From NCBI GenBank assembly GCA_025361765.1, contig JANYJS010000082.1, forward strand, positions 1 to 64,000: 64,000 nucleotides of DNA, given 5' to 3'. The stretch comes from Bacillota bacterium. GTDB taxonomy: Bacteria > Bacillota > Clostridia > Peptostreptococcales > Anaerovoracaceae. The translations under genes and the position numbers were made by a program. A model generated the notes under the pieces. The model was not told the DNA's origin. It did no database searches and was given only the letters and a program-made list of their open reading frames with translations. This document shows positions 25,294 through 33,967 of the stretch, in pieces (within the stretch, counting starts at the first letter, position 1; the number at the start of each line of letters is the position of its first letter).

Positions 25294-26085
25294 TTAAAGA
25301 TCATAGACGAAGCTGATTTCATCTCTGACAATCATACCGACTTCTATGTGCCTTCCAATATAATAGTCTTTTTCTTCAAGGATATTCTTAACTGTTTGAT
25401 ATGCCATAAGGGGAAAATTATTCTCTTTGCTAAGATGGGCAAGGAGTACAGAACGCTCTTTCCCATTTATAGATAGAATTTTTACAAGTGCCTCTCCTGC
25501 TGCTTCATTAGACAAATGGCCTTCTTCACTCAGAACCCTTTGTTTTAGAAACCAAGGGTATCTCCCAATTTTGAGCATATTCACATCATGATTTGCCTCA
25601 AGGATTAACAGGTCAGCGCCAGCAATTTCTTGTAGAATCTCTTCTGTGACATGACCTGTGTCTGTAACAATGCTGATTTGTTTGCCTTCATGATAAAAGG
25701 AAAAGCCAACCGGATCTGTTGCATCGTGAAAAACATTGAATGCTTTGATCTCAATATCTCCAATACTAAAGATTTCTCCAGAAATGAATGATTTTTTATT
25801 GTCATCCGGTATGTCAATTTTAATGGCAGCCCAGGTATTTGCATTGGCATAGACATTGATTTGATTTTTTTTCCACAAGGTTTTGATGCTCTTGATATGA
25901 TCTGAATGTTCATGGGTAATTAATAAGCCAGATAATATATTTAGAGGGGTCACTGATTGATCAAGACCATCATGAACTCTCTTGCTGCTTATTCCCGCAT
26001 CTATGAGAAGGGCTGTGCTTTGGGACTTTACCAGGTAGCAATTCCCACTGCTGCCACTTGAAAACGAGCAAAAACTTAGTGTCAT
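25294..26085 (-). CDS. walJ: WalJ/YycJ metallo-beta-lactamase-fold hydrolase
   Basis: 263 residues. N-terminal SFSSGSSGNC and metal motif THEHSDH, then TDTGHV and the later His in LLAHLSKENN complete a dinuclear metal site. YycJ proteins are 5'-nuclease-like members of the fold linked to cell division and DNA repair. It follows the yycI gene by 11 bases in the same operon order as in Bacillus (H-I-J). Confidence 0.93.
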   Translation of the reverse strand: MTLSFCSFSSGSSGNCYLVKSQSTALLIDAGISSKRVHDGLDQSVTPLNILSGLLITHEHSDHIKSIKTLWKKNQINVYANANTWAAIKIDIPDDNKKSFISGEIFSIGDIEIKAFNVFHDATDPVGFSFYHEGKQISIVTDTGHVTEEILQEIAGADLLILEANHDVNMLKIGRYPWFLKQRVLSEEGHLSNEAAGEALVKILSINGKERSVLLAHLSKENNFPLMAYQTVKNILEEKDYYIGRHIEVGMIVRDEISFVYDL

Positions 26086-26096
26086 TGTGGGTCTCC

Positions 26097-26831
26097 CTAT
26101 TGTTCAAAAGCATTAATATGTGATATCTGTCCGCCATTATAAATGATCTTCCACGCCGGAAAAGCTGTATCAGATATAAGGGACTCTACGCCTAGGTTAA
26201 CTGAATCAAGCCAGTAGACCAGTTCTATTTTTTCAATGGTTATTTTGCTATTGTTAGGATGTTCACTCATGAATTTGATCAACGCCTGAGCAATGGGAAT
26301 GATCTGCTTTTTAGTCTTTCCTAACTCCACAGGTTTAAGCCATAGCCTGTTAATCGCTTCAACCTTTCCATCTTTTATGATACAGTCCATATAACTATCT
26401 TCTATGGCTATGCCATTTATTGCGTCACTGTAACTAACAGTATAAATACCCTCATTTTCCTTTGTTTTCTGATATATTACATTCTCATTCATCAAATCAC
26501 ATTTTTTAAGAAAATTTTCGGCCATAGCTTTTGCAGAAGCTTCCGTCCTCTGATATATTGGAAGGGTTTCCTGGATTTCTAATTGCATTTTGATCAATTC
26601 TGTATCTTCCTTATTATATTCCACTGAAAGCACAGGCATTCTAGTGCTCTTAATTGGCAATTCCGTTGTAATAGCAATATTTCTTGCCTCAAGAACTGCT
26701 ATGGTGTTGTTAAGAAAGCGGGCGTCTTCGCCACTAACCTTTATATTGCCATAAATCAAAATACCTAAAAGCAGAAGGTTGGTAGCAAGTAAAGCAGCAA
26801 TGAGAATATTTTTTGCTTTAGTCCAGTCCAT
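26097..26831 (-). CDS. walI: WalI/YycI regulatory membrane protein
   Basis: 244 residues, CAGGAGG before the ATG. One N-terminal membrane segment after MDWTKAKNILI, then an extracellular domain of about 200 residues with YycI-like ending (FPAWKIIYNGG). In Bacillus YycH and YycI bind the WalK kinase and dampen or adjust its activity. Its ATG overlaps the yycH stop by one base (TAATG). Confidence 0.88.
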   Translation of the reverse strand: MDWTKAKNILIAALLATNLLLLGILIYGNIKVSGEDARFLNNTIAVLEARNIAITTELPIKSTRMPVLSVEYNKEDTELIKMQLEIQETLPIYQRTEASAKAMAENFLKKCDLMNENVIYQKTKENEGIYTVSYSDAINGIAIEDSYMDCIIKDGKVEAINRLWLKPVELGKTKKQIIPIAQALIKFMSEHPNNSKITIEKIELVYWLDSVNLGVESLISDTAFPAWKIIYNGGQISHINAFEQ

Positions 26832-28321
26832 TATACGCCTCCTGGTCCTTGATTCGGATTGCTCAGCAACTTTCCACTGAAAATGTCAAAATACATATAA
26901 ATGTCTCCAACTCTAAATATCCAAGCAGGATAAACCTTTCCAGTTTGTATCCCATCCATCTCATCGGTCTTGACATATCCCATTTTGATTTCATCAATTA
27001 AAACAGAGGTGTTTTCAAAGAAGTCCGTTTCTGTTGTTCCTGGAATGATTATTCCAGCTGCATTGAGGACAGTCTTCATTTCCATATGATTATCAGTAAG
27101 GATATTAATAGGATCCATGGTTTGCCTCAGCGGCTCATTTGTCAACGAATCCAGCGTATTCTGGCTAATATCAAGCATTTGCCTCTTATAGTTCGCGATT
27201 CTATTTCCTATAACCTCAACGCTTAGCGTCTGCTTTCCTCCATCAAGATAGAGGGGATGATCATTTATAATCACGCCAAAAATAAATCGATACCCACTTT
27301 TATTATCAATAATAATAGGCTCAGCGTCTTTAAGATATGGCGTCAATTTGGTTCCATTAAGGCTTTCCCAGCTTCCGTGCGTCCCGATGAAGTTCACCGC
27401 CAAATTTAGGGAGTCAAAATAACTTAAAGCGCTATAAGAGGCCTCCCCTAATTCTTCTTTATATTCTATGGCGCCATCCTTGTTTAAGATTAGAATCTTC
27501 TGCCCATACCCGTACATATATATGGTCGTGCCGCTGCTCTCAGTAATTTTTCTGACAAAGTCAAATCCTTCACCAAAAAATGTCTGAGCCAGTTTTACAA
27601 TTTTTTCAGTCTCGTAGTAGTTAATTTCTTTTCCATAAGCTATTTCTTTCATTTCCGTTTTTACGGAAATCGGCATAAGTGTTGAGTTATCTAGACCAAG
27701 GAAAACGCGCATAGGAAAATAGGGATCAAATGAATTGTTTTCGATGTCATCAATAATCGTGTTTAGTGCCGTTAAATCATAATCGGAGACAAGTCTATAG
27801 TACTTTTGATTTTTACCATCATAGATGATGATGCTGTCTTGTATTGCAGTAGAGTATGCGATCCCGGTAAACATTTCTATGGGGATATTGTTTGCATTTG
27901 CCTGAATATCAAGCTGCGCAAGAGTATCTTTGAAGGGTAAATCATAATCAAATTTTGCGAAAATAGATCTATAACCAGTGGCCTCATCGAACTGATTCTT
28001 GGTAATTTCCGTAATTGTCAAATTTTCCCTATTCAAAAATTCGCTAACGGAAAGCACAAAAGCATCCCAATATTTATAATCTTTTCTAGCAACAATCGTG
28101 TGAGCGTCACTTCCAAAATTAACCATAATTTCATTGGGTTTTATGAGGTCTTCGGAGAAAGGCAACGGAATAGTTTCTTCCTGACTCAAAAAATCTATAG
28201 GGATTTTGATGCCGACTAAAAAGCTGTCTTTCCATGAAAAATATAATAGTAGTATCGTCATTAAAAACAATACTACTATAAAAATAGTTTTTACTCTTTC
28301 TATTTGAATCGGCCTAGTCAC
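26831..28321 (-). CDS. walH: WalH/YycH regulatory membrane protein
   Basis: 496 residues from GTG (28319-28321). One N-terminal membrane segment (about 10-28) and a large extracellular part, with the C-terminal PAWIFRVGDIYMYFDIFSGKL typical of YycH. Known relatives act on WalK. No walR or walK gene lies in the window; the operon here begins instead with an unrelated exported protein. Slightly longer than the Bacillus protein. Confidence 0.88.
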   Translation of the reverse strand: MTRPIQIERVKTIFIVVLFLMTILLLYFSWKDSFLVGIKIPIDFLSQEETIPLPFSEDLIKPNEIMVNFGSDAHTIVARKDYKYWDAFVLSVSEFLNRENLTITEITKNQFDEATGYRSIFAKFDYDLPFKDTLAQLDIQANANNIPIEMFTGIAYSTAIQDSIIIYDGKNQKYYRLVSDYDLTALNTIIDDIENNSFDPYFPMRVFLGLDNSTLMPISVKTEMKEIAYGKEINYYETEKIVKLAQTFFGEGFDFVRKITESSGTTIYMYGYGQKILILNKDGAIEYKEELGEASYSALSYFDSLNLAVNFIGTHGSWESLNGTKLTPYLKDAEPIIIDNKSGYRFIFGVIINDHPLYLDGGKQTLSVEVIGNRIANYKRQMLDISQNTLDSLTNEPLRQTMDPINILTDNHMEMKTVLNAAGIIIPGTTETDFFENTSVLIDEIKMGYVKTDEMDGIQTGKVYPAWIFRVGDIYMYFDIFSGKLLSNPNQGPGGV

Positions 28322-28336
28322 TGCTGATCGCCGCCC

Positions 28337-28885
28337 TTAATTCCCAAATATATTTTTAAAGAAATTCTGAAGAATCTGCATAGTCGTAAGCTGTGGTGCT
28401 TTGAACAGGGATTCCTCTGCCGCAGGTTCAAGACTCTTATCTTTTACAATGAGATGTGTATTTGAGGTAAAGAGTATTTTCCCACCGCTGTCAACTGTAT
28501 CAACCCTTAATCGGTATAAGCCAGGCGTAATTCCTTCAACTCTCTTTGTATAAAAACTTAATTTGTTGGTGCTGACGAAAGTTTCCTTATCATAAACCGG
28601 TTCGCTGGTTAAATCTTTAAGTTCAGCTAAATCTAATTGCTCATTGATATTATTCACGTTTATGGCTACTGCCACACCGTTTTTAATCTGTTTCTCTTCA
28701 TAAAAAGCCACTTTAATCGTTTTAGGCTCAAGAATCTTTACCGAAACGAGAAGACTATCAGAATAAATAGTGCCATACTGATCGGGGTTCACGACAATCA
28801 CATTCGGATCAGTATCCGCAAAAGCAATGGACGTGCTAATCAGCATAATCATAATAAGAACAATTGCGAAAACATATTTTTTCAT
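28337..28885 (-). CDS. Exported protein of unknown function, first gene of wal-like operon
   Basis: 182 residues from the ATG at 28883-28885, preceded by AAGGAGGAG; the frame extends upstream without a ribosome site. Signal peptide residues 1-23 (ISTSIAFA). The mature part looks like one beta-rich, Ig-like domain (TPGLYRLRVDT, LFTSNTHLIVKD), then a short hydrophobic tail (about 165-182). It ends 16 bases before yycH. Being first in an operon with WalK regulators, it may act at the cell surface. I do not recognise the family. Confidence 0.75.
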   Translation of the reverse strand: MKKYVFAIVLIMIMLISTSIAFADTDPNVIVVNPDQYGTIYSDSLLVSVKILEPKTIKVAFYEEKQIKNGVAVAINVNNINEQLDLAELKDLTSEPVYDKETFVSTNKLSFYTKRVEGITPGLYRLRVDTVDSGGKILFTSNTHLIVKDKSLEPAAEESLFKAPQLTTMQILQNFFKNIFGN

Positions 28886-28944
28886 AAATATAATCTCCTC
28901 CTTTCCGTGATGAAATACGTCTATTGTCATTTAACAATATGGTA

Positions 28945-28977
28945 AGTATAACCTATCATTATTACAATCATGTTACA
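28945..28977 (-). promoter_or_regulatory. WalR-type box and -10 of the wal-like operon
   Basis: On the minus strand TGTAAC-ATGAT-TGTAAT (28961-28977) matches the WalR/YycF recognition rule TGTWAH-N5-TGTWAH exactly. Ten bases further on is TATACT (28945-28950). The box sits where a -35 would be, the usual place for an OmpR-family activator. Confidence 0.6.
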
Positions 28978-29100
28978 GCCCTTTTAAGATACCTTTACAA
29001 ATTCTGGCATCTTGTTAATTTTCATCATTTATTGCATACTAGGTGTTAGAGAATTGATCTGAAATTTTCTGCTCATTCATTACTTTAAGGAGAGCTTGTT

Positions 29101-29649
29101 ATGAATTATGTCAATATTTATTCCGATGGCGCTTGTTCGGGCAACCAGAATGAAATCAACGTCGGTGGCTGGGGCGCCATTCTCGAATATGGGGCACACC
29201 AAAAGGAAATTTTTGGTGGAGAGGCCAACACCACCAATAATAGAATGGAGATGCAGGCGCTGCTTCAAGCTTTTCTCGCCATAAATAAGCCTAATTTAGT
29301 CATGCGTGTTTTTTCTGACAGCTCATATTTGATGAACTGCTTTAGGGAAAAGTGGTATGACAAGTGGCAGAAAAATAATTGGCAGACGTCAGCAAAAAAA
29401 GATGTGGAAAATCGAGACCTTTGGGAAGCTCTACTAAACTATTTAAACGCTCATACCATTCATTTTTATAGAGTAAAAGGACACGTTAATCTCAAAAGCA
29501 AAAGCACCAATGTGAAGGCTCTATACGATAAATTTGTTGAATGGAATGGTGCTTCTTTCTCAATGGAGGATTTTATATTGATCACATCGATGAATAATAG
29601 GGCTGATGAATTGGCTAACAAGGGTATTGAAAAAGTACGAAACGCTTAA
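29101..29649 (+). CDS. rnhA: Ribonuclease HI
   Basis: 182 residues, AAGGAGAG before the ATG. It cleaves RNA in RNA-DNA hybrids. The catalytic carboxylates are visible: Asp in YSDGACSGN, Glu in NRMEMQAL, Asp in FSDSSYL and Asp in NNRADELAN, with the handle region KWYDKWQKNNW. An insertion of about 35 residues before the last catalytic Asp makes it longer than the E. coli enzyme (155). It is the only plus-strand gene between 24 and 40 kb. Overlaps the convergent phosphatase gene by 4 bases. Confidence 0.93.
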   Translation: MNYVNIYSDGACSGNQNEINVGGWGAILEYGAHQKEIFGGEANTTNNRMEMQALLQAFLAINKPNLVMRVFSDSSYLMNCFREKWYDKWQKNNWQTSAKKDVENRDLWEALLNYLNAHTIHFYRVKGHVNLKSKSTNVKALYDKFVEWNGASFSMEDFILITSMNNRADELANKGIEKVRNA

Positions 29650-30776
29650 AGAATTTCCACGACAGCTACTGCTGCATCGTCAACTAAAACGGTTCCAGCG
29701 AAGTCCTTGGCATTTTTAATGATCTCAGTTACAAAAACGCTGCCCTTTTCGTTGGCATACTCTTCAATAAATGGCATCAGTCTATCTTCGCCAAAATAAC
29801 TCTTCTGATCTGCGTTAAACGCTTCCGTAATACCGTCTGTATAGAATAAAATCTTATCTCCTTTACTGACTTTCACGGTTCTCTGCTCGTGTTTGGCTTC
29901 TTTAAGCAAGCTACATATGGGCATTCCTGAGACTTTGATCTCTTCTATTCCACCTTCTTTCTTAATCAGAACAGGCAGACAATGGTGACCCGCGTTGACA
30001 AAACGCCATTCTTTTCTTTCCATGCTATATACGCCCAGAAGCAATGAAAAATATTGTTCATCGCCTAAATTAAGTTCATTATAATTTTTGATGATTTCAT
30101 TGAGCATGTCATCAAAATTTGTCGCGTTCGCACGCATTCCTCTTATAGTCTGTCTTAAAAACATAGTTAGAAGTGAGGATCTGACCCCATGACCGGAAAC
30201 ATCGGCTATATAGATCAGTATTTTATCTTCACTTAGTTTAATCAAATCGAACAGATCTCCACCAAGGTCTTCACTGGGGAGATAGGCAGAGTCAAAGGCA
30301 ACAGCGTCCCAATAAATTCCACTGCGCGGGAGAGATCTACTCTGAATCTGTTTTGCAAATTCAATATCCTCTTTCATTTTCTGATATTGAGTGCGGATCT
30401 CCTCTTCTTGTCTATGTTCAAGTGTAATATCCTGAAAAAGCTCAATGGCATATGATGCGCTTTTATTCAGCATTACTGGAGAAGCGATTATTTTATAATA
30501 TTTATCCCCATAAAGCACGCCTTTTGATTCAGCATGGCCTGACTTTCTACACATGACCGACACGCACTCAAGGCAGCAGCCGTCCTTTCCGAGGAGCTCA
30601 TAACACTTTTTTTGCCTAAAATCGCCAAACTCCGAACGCATTTTTTTATTCATATAGACTACATTGTCTTCGCTGTCCATGACGCGAACCATGTGCTCCA
30701 TATTTTCAATAGCTTCCTCAAGAAGAGTGTCTTCCTTTATTATAATCACTTCTTTAGTCGCTTGAAGTTCCATCAT
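29646..30776 (-). CDS. PAS-PP2C (SpoIIE/RsbU-type) serine phosphatase
   Basis: 376 residues from the ATG with AAAGGAG 5 bases upstream. A PAS-like domain (about 15-125) contains a Cys cluster (CYELLGKDGCCLECVSVMC), then a coiled linker (about 125-160) and the PP2C-type phosphatase domain (about 160-376) with GGDLFDL, DVSGHG, TDGITEAF and DDAAV. Such enzymes dephosphorylate STAS anti-sigma antagonists. A STAS/anti-sigma/sigma set is at 48844-50353, so this may be its upstream switch. That link is inference. Confidence 0.9.
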   Translation of the reverse strand: MMELQATKEVIIIKEDTLLEEAIENMEHMVRVMDSEDNVVYMNKKMRSEFGDFRQKKCYELLGKDGCCLECVSVMCRKSGHAESKGVLYGDKYYKIIASPVMLNKSASYAIELFQDITLEHRQEEEIRTQYQKMKEDIEFAKQIQSRSLPRSGIYWDAVAFDSAYLPSEDLGGDLFDLIKLSEDKILIYIADVSGHGVRSSLLTMFLRQTIRGMRANATNFDDMLNEIIKNYNELNLGDEQYFSLLLGVYSMERKEWRFVNAGHHCLPVLIKKEGGIEEIKVSGMPICSLLKEAKHEQRTVKVSKGDKILFYTDGITEAFNADQKSYFGEDRLMPFIEEYANEKGSVFVTEIIKNAKDFAGTVLVDDAAVAVVEIL

Positions 30777-30888
30777 TTTGACTCCTTTATCCGCTGGCAC
30801 CCTCGCACAGTAATTATTTATAATATCGATTGTGGTATTTTAATTATTTTTTCGACATTATGTTTTTTATTTTTTATTTAATCAACTT

Positions 30889-30935
30889 AGAGTTTCAACT
30901 TGTCAGAGTTTCAACTTGTTAGAGTTTCAACTTGG
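30889..30935. repeat. Tandem 16-bp repeat at the aroQ 3' end
   Basis: AGAGTTTCAACTTGT plus C or T occurs at 30889-30904, 30905-30920 and, as a 15-base copy, at 30921-30935; a partial copy lies at 30881-30888. The rightmost copy encodes the last residues (KLKL) and stop of AroQ; the others are non-coding duplicates downstream. Confidence 0.85.
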
Positions 30936-31353
30936 TATTTAAGAAATGTAGCGCCTCTATATATGAAGCGATTCCTTTGCCGGAGATTTGTTTTTCTGCT
31001 ACGTCTTCGATAACGGATGTCCTTCGAAAGTATTCTCTGCTGCTGATATCACTTAAATGCACCTCTATTGTGGGAATGTGTACAGATGAAATAGCATCAC
31101 GAATGGCGTAACTGTAATGGGAGTAGGCCCCAGGATTGATTATAATCCCATCTATTCTATGATAGCACTGCTGTATAACATCAATAAGATCACCTTCGTG
31201 ATTAGACTGATAAAACTCAAGGTTTATTCCAAGGGGTTCAGCTTCTTTTTGGATTATCTCATTCATTTCTTCTAATGTCATTTTGCCATAAATTTCAGGC
31301 TCCCTGACGCCAAGCATGTTGAGGTTCGGTCCGTTAATTACTATGATTTTCAT
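30919..31353 (-). CDS. aroQ: Type II 3-dehydroquinate dehydratase
   Basis: 144 residues, GGGAGG before the ATG. Converts 3-dehydroquinate to 3-dehydroshikimate in the shikimate pathway; forms a cytoplasmic dodecamer. Seen: NGPNLNMLGVREPEIYG with the catalytic Tyr, YQSNHEGDLID, NPGAYSHYSYAIRDA, EVHLSDISSRE and the FRRTSVIED segment. It follows parB in a different functional context; a parS site lies between them. Shikimate kinase is encoded elsewhere in the window (55997). Confidence 0.96.
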   Translation of the reverse strand: MKIIVINGPNLNMLGVREPEIYGKMTLEEMNEIIQKEAEPLGINLEFYQSNHEGDLIDVIQQCYHRIDGIIINPGAYSHYSYAIRDAISSVHIPTIEVHLSDISSREYFRRTSVIEDVAEKQISGKGIASYIEALHFLNTKLKL

Positions 31354-31368
31354 TGCTTCCTCCCTGAG

Positions 31369-31384
31369 TGTTTCACGTGAAACT
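31369..31384. promoter_or_regulatory. parS site (15 of 16)
   Basis: TGTTTCACGTGAAACT differs from the parS consensus TGTTTCACGTGAAACA only at the last base. It overlaps the parB stop codon and lies 15 bases before the aroQ start. Confidence 0.9.
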
Positions 31385-32273
31385 AGCTTAGGCTCATCAT
31401 CAGGTCAATCAGTCTGTCAAGTTCTTCTCTGCTATAATACTCGATTTCGATTTTTCCGCGTTTTTTTCCGTTTACAATTTTGACCTTTGTACCTAATATT
31501 GTCTTTAGATCATCTTCAATACTTGCTATCTGTGGGTTTGCGATGTTTTTTTTGACTATTTTACGGCTCTTTGAATTTTCAGGTGCGTGGCTTACTATAA
31601 ATTCTACCTGCCTTACGGACAAGCCTTTTTCAATGACTTCAGCCGCAACAGCCATCTGGCTCTTCGGATCTTTAATAGAAGCTATGGCTCTGGCATGGCC
31701 ACCAGACAATTGGCCATCAATAACCATCTGCTGAATATCCTGACCCAGCTTAAGCAATCTTAAAGCGTTGGTAATATATGGCCTACTTTTTCCAACGCTT
31801 TTAGACATCTCTTCTTGGGTTAGTTTAAACTTAACCGTCATCTGTTCAAAAGCCAAAGCTTCTTCAATGACGTTGAGATCTTCTCTCTGAACATTTTCAA
31901 TAATGGAAATCAGCATATTCTCCTGCTCATCAAGTTCTTTGATGATACAGGGTATTTCTTTTATTTGGGCTTTTCTTGCCGCACGCCACCTTCTTTCTCC
32001 CGCGACAATTTCATAACCGCTTTCCATTTTACGTACCATAATTGGCTGGATAATGCCATGGGTTTTTATAGATTGGGCTAGTTCTTCTATTTTTTCTTCG
32101 CTGAAGTTTTTTCTTGGCTGATTGGAATTGGATTTGATATCATTGATATTGATGAAAGATATTTCACCGCCAATTGCAGCAGTATTTCTGCTTTTACCGT
32201 CTATGCTGATCTGGACGTCACTGAACAGGGCCTCAAGTCCTCTGCCCAGTCCAGTTTTTTTTGGCCCGCTCAT
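31383..32273 (-). CDS. parB: Chromosome-partitioning protein ParB/Spo0J
   Basis: 296 residues. CTPase and DNA-binding clamp that loads at parS and organises the origin. Seen: start KKTGLGRGLEALF, the CTP-binding region around NQPRKNF and VAGERRWRAARKA (GERRxR motif), helix-turn-helix LTQEEMSKSVGKSRPYITNALRLLKL and a C-terminal dimerisation domain. Its start overlaps parA by 4 bases. Two parS sites are in this window. Confidence 0.97.
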   Translation of the reverse strand: MSGPKKTGLGRGLEALFSDVQISIDGKSRNTAAIGGEISFININDIKSNSNQPRKNFSEEKIEELAQSIKTHGIIQPIMVRKMESGYEIVAGERRWRAARKAQIKEIPCIIKELDEQENMLISIIENVQREDLNVIEEALAFEQMTVKFKLTQEEMSKSVGKSRPYITNALRLLKLGQDIQQMVIDGQLSGGHARAIASIKDPKSQMAVAAEVIEKGLSVRQVEFIVSHAPENSKSRKIVKKNIANPQIASIEDDLKTILGTKVKIVNGKKRGKIEIEYYSREELDRLIDLMMSLS

Positions 32274-33046
32274 CGTTTTGCTTCCTCCAGCTCCAGGAAT
32301 TCATCCGCAAAATCCATATAAGCTTCAGCGCCTTTGGATTTTGGATCATATGCCGTAATTGGGAGACCAAAACTAGGAGCTTCCGCTAATCTGACGTTTC
32401 TTGGGATAACTGTGGTATATACCTTTTCACGAAAATGTTTTTTAACTTCTTCAACAACTTGTATTGATAGATTTGTTCTACCATCAAACATGCTGAGTAT
32501 GACGCCTTGTATCTCAAGATTCTTATTTAAATTTTGTTTGACCAGTTCAATCGTTCCCATAAGCTGACTAACTCCTTCCAATGCATAAAATTCGCATTGT
32601 ATAGGAATAAGAACACTGTCAACTGCGGTCAGAGAATTTATCGTCAATAGTCCAAGAGATGGCGGGCAGTCTATAAAGATATAATCATAATCATCCTTTA
32701 TAAGATCGATGGATTTCTTAAGTCTTTTCTCTCTGGACTCAAGTTGCACTAGCTCAATTTCAGCTCCTGCCAGCTGTACGCTTGATGGTATAATATCAAT
32801 ATTTTTAATAGACGTTTTCATAATAGCATCTCTAGGCTTTATCTTGTCATTGATCAATACTTCATACATCGTATTTTCAAGACCTTTTTTATTGATACCC
32901 ATACCGCTTGTTGTATTCCCCTGAGGATCAATGTCGAGTATTAGAATTCTTTTACCCTTTAATGCCAGACATGCGGCAAGGTTAATGTTCGTTGTCGTTT
33001 TACCGACCCCACCCTTCTGATTGAATATAGCGATTGCTTTGCCCAA
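32270..33046 (-). CDS. parA: Chromosome-partitioning ATPase ParA/Soj
   Basis: 258 residues from TTG (33044-33046) with GAGGGGTGA at the right distance; a GTG at 33055 lies inside this ribosome site and is less likely. Deviant Walker A KGGVGKTTT, Walker A' and B (DIDPQGNTTSGMG, FIDCPPSLG). It binds DNA as an ATP dimer and works with ParB in origin segregation and control of DnaA. Stop overlaps the parB start. Confidence 0.96.
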   Translation of the reverse strand: MGKAIAIFNQKGGVGKTTTNINLAACLALKGKRILILDIDPQGNTTSGMGINKKGLENTMYEVLINDKIKPRDAIMKTSIKNIDIIPSSVQLAGAEIELVQLESREKRLKKSIDLIKDDYDYIFIDCPPSLGLLTINSLTAVDSVLIPIQCEFYALEGVSQLMGTIELVKQNLNKNLEIQGVILSMFDGRTNLSIQVVEEVKKHFREKVYTTVIPRNVRLAEAPSFGLPITAYDPKSKGAEAYMDFADEFLELEEAKR

Positions 33047-33145
33047 ACTGTTCACCCCTCTTAATGCTTAATTTTTTCTGATAACAAGCCCGGTTGTAAA
33101 TTTGATCTGTGACTATTTTATGATATATCGGGGTTCCCCCCTTTA

Positions 33146-33170
33146 GCGTTTATTATATATTAGTAAACGC
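33146..33170 (-). promoter_or_regulatory. parAB promoter region with inverted repeat
   Basis: GCGTTTA (33146-33152) and TAAACGC (33164-33170) form a 7-bp inverted repeat that encloses a perfect TATAAT on the minus strand (33152-33157). A weak -35, TGGAGA, lies 17 bases upstream (33175-33180). Position over the -10 suggests repression, perhaps by ParA/ParB themselves. Confidence 0.45.
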
Positions 33171-33201
33171 ATTTTCTCCACCTTTTTTTGCCTAAATGTG
33201 T

Positions 33202-33243
33202 TAAATAAAGAAGATGTTTCACGTGAAACATCTTCTTTATTTA
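33202..33243. terminator. 42-bp palindrome: rsmG terminator containing a perfect parS
   Basis: The segment is a perfect 42-bp palindrome with the exact parS sequence TGTTTCACGTGAAACA at its centre (33215-33230). It begins 4 bases beyond the rsmG stop and its outer arm reads CTTTATTT on the minus strand, so the RNA can fold into a long terminator hairpin. Confidence 0.85.
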
Positions 33244-33247
33244 TGGG

Positions 33248-33967
33248 TTATAACGGATCCTTTTGAGGCGTTCCAGCTTTTCTTGGATATTTTTCCGGCG
33301 TATCGCTCACCTTTTTAATGTAGATAATCTGGTGTCCCATGCCTAAATCGTTTATGTTGAAAGGAGAGATTTTATCTATTCGTCCGCCTAATATATCTAT
33401 TCCCTTCAAACTGTCTGCAATCTCCTGCTCGACATCACGACCCTTATAGGCAATGAAGTGGCCTTCCTTCTTGACAAAGGGCAGACAATACTCTGATAAG
33501 ACCTGGAGCCTTGCCACTGCTCTTGATACGCATATGTCATAGCACTCTCTGTGTTGGTTTTGATGACCAAAATCTTCTGCTCTGCCATGTATGAGGCTTA
33601 CATTTTTCAATTCCAGTTTTGTCAAAATCTCTTTCACAATGATCAGTTTTTTATTGACCGAATCCATAAGAACAAAATGTGTTTCCGGATAAATAAGTGC
33701 GAGGGGTATTCCAGGAAAACCTGCGCCCGTTCCAATATCTATGATTGATTTTGCGTCGGCCAAAGCCGGAAGCTCTGCGCATAGTATTGAATCCACAAAA
33801 TGCTTGATAACAAATTCTTTTTCATTCGTAATAGAAGTGAGATTTACTTTTTGATTCCATTCCAAAACTAGCTGCATATAAGTTTCAAATTTCAGAAGGG
33901 TCTTTTGGTCATATTGGATTTTTAAATCAATAAAGGTTTTTTCCAGCAAATTAAAAGCTTCTATCAT
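33248..33967 (-). CDS. rsmG: 16S rRNA (guanine-527-N7)-methyltransferase
   Basis: 239 residues. S-adenosylmethionine-dependent methyltransferase of 16S rRNA G527. Seen: [35 protein letters not shown] (cofactor-binding loop), [18 protein letters not shown] and YKG near the end. It overlaps the mnmG stop by 4 bases. A short Pro/Lys-rich tail is extra to the common form. Confidence 0.96.
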   Translation of the reverse strand: MIEAFNLLEKTFIDLKIQYDQKTLLKFETYMQLVLEWNQKVNLTSITNEKEFVIKHFVDSILCAELPALADAKSIIDIGTGAGFPGIPLALIYPETHFVLMDSVNKKLIIVKEILTKLELKNVSLIHGRAEDFGHQNQHRECYDICVSRAVARLQVLSEYCLPFVKKEGHFIAYKGRDVEQEIADSLKGIDILGGRIDKISPFNINDLGMGHQIIYIKKVSDTPEKYPRKAGTPQKDPL

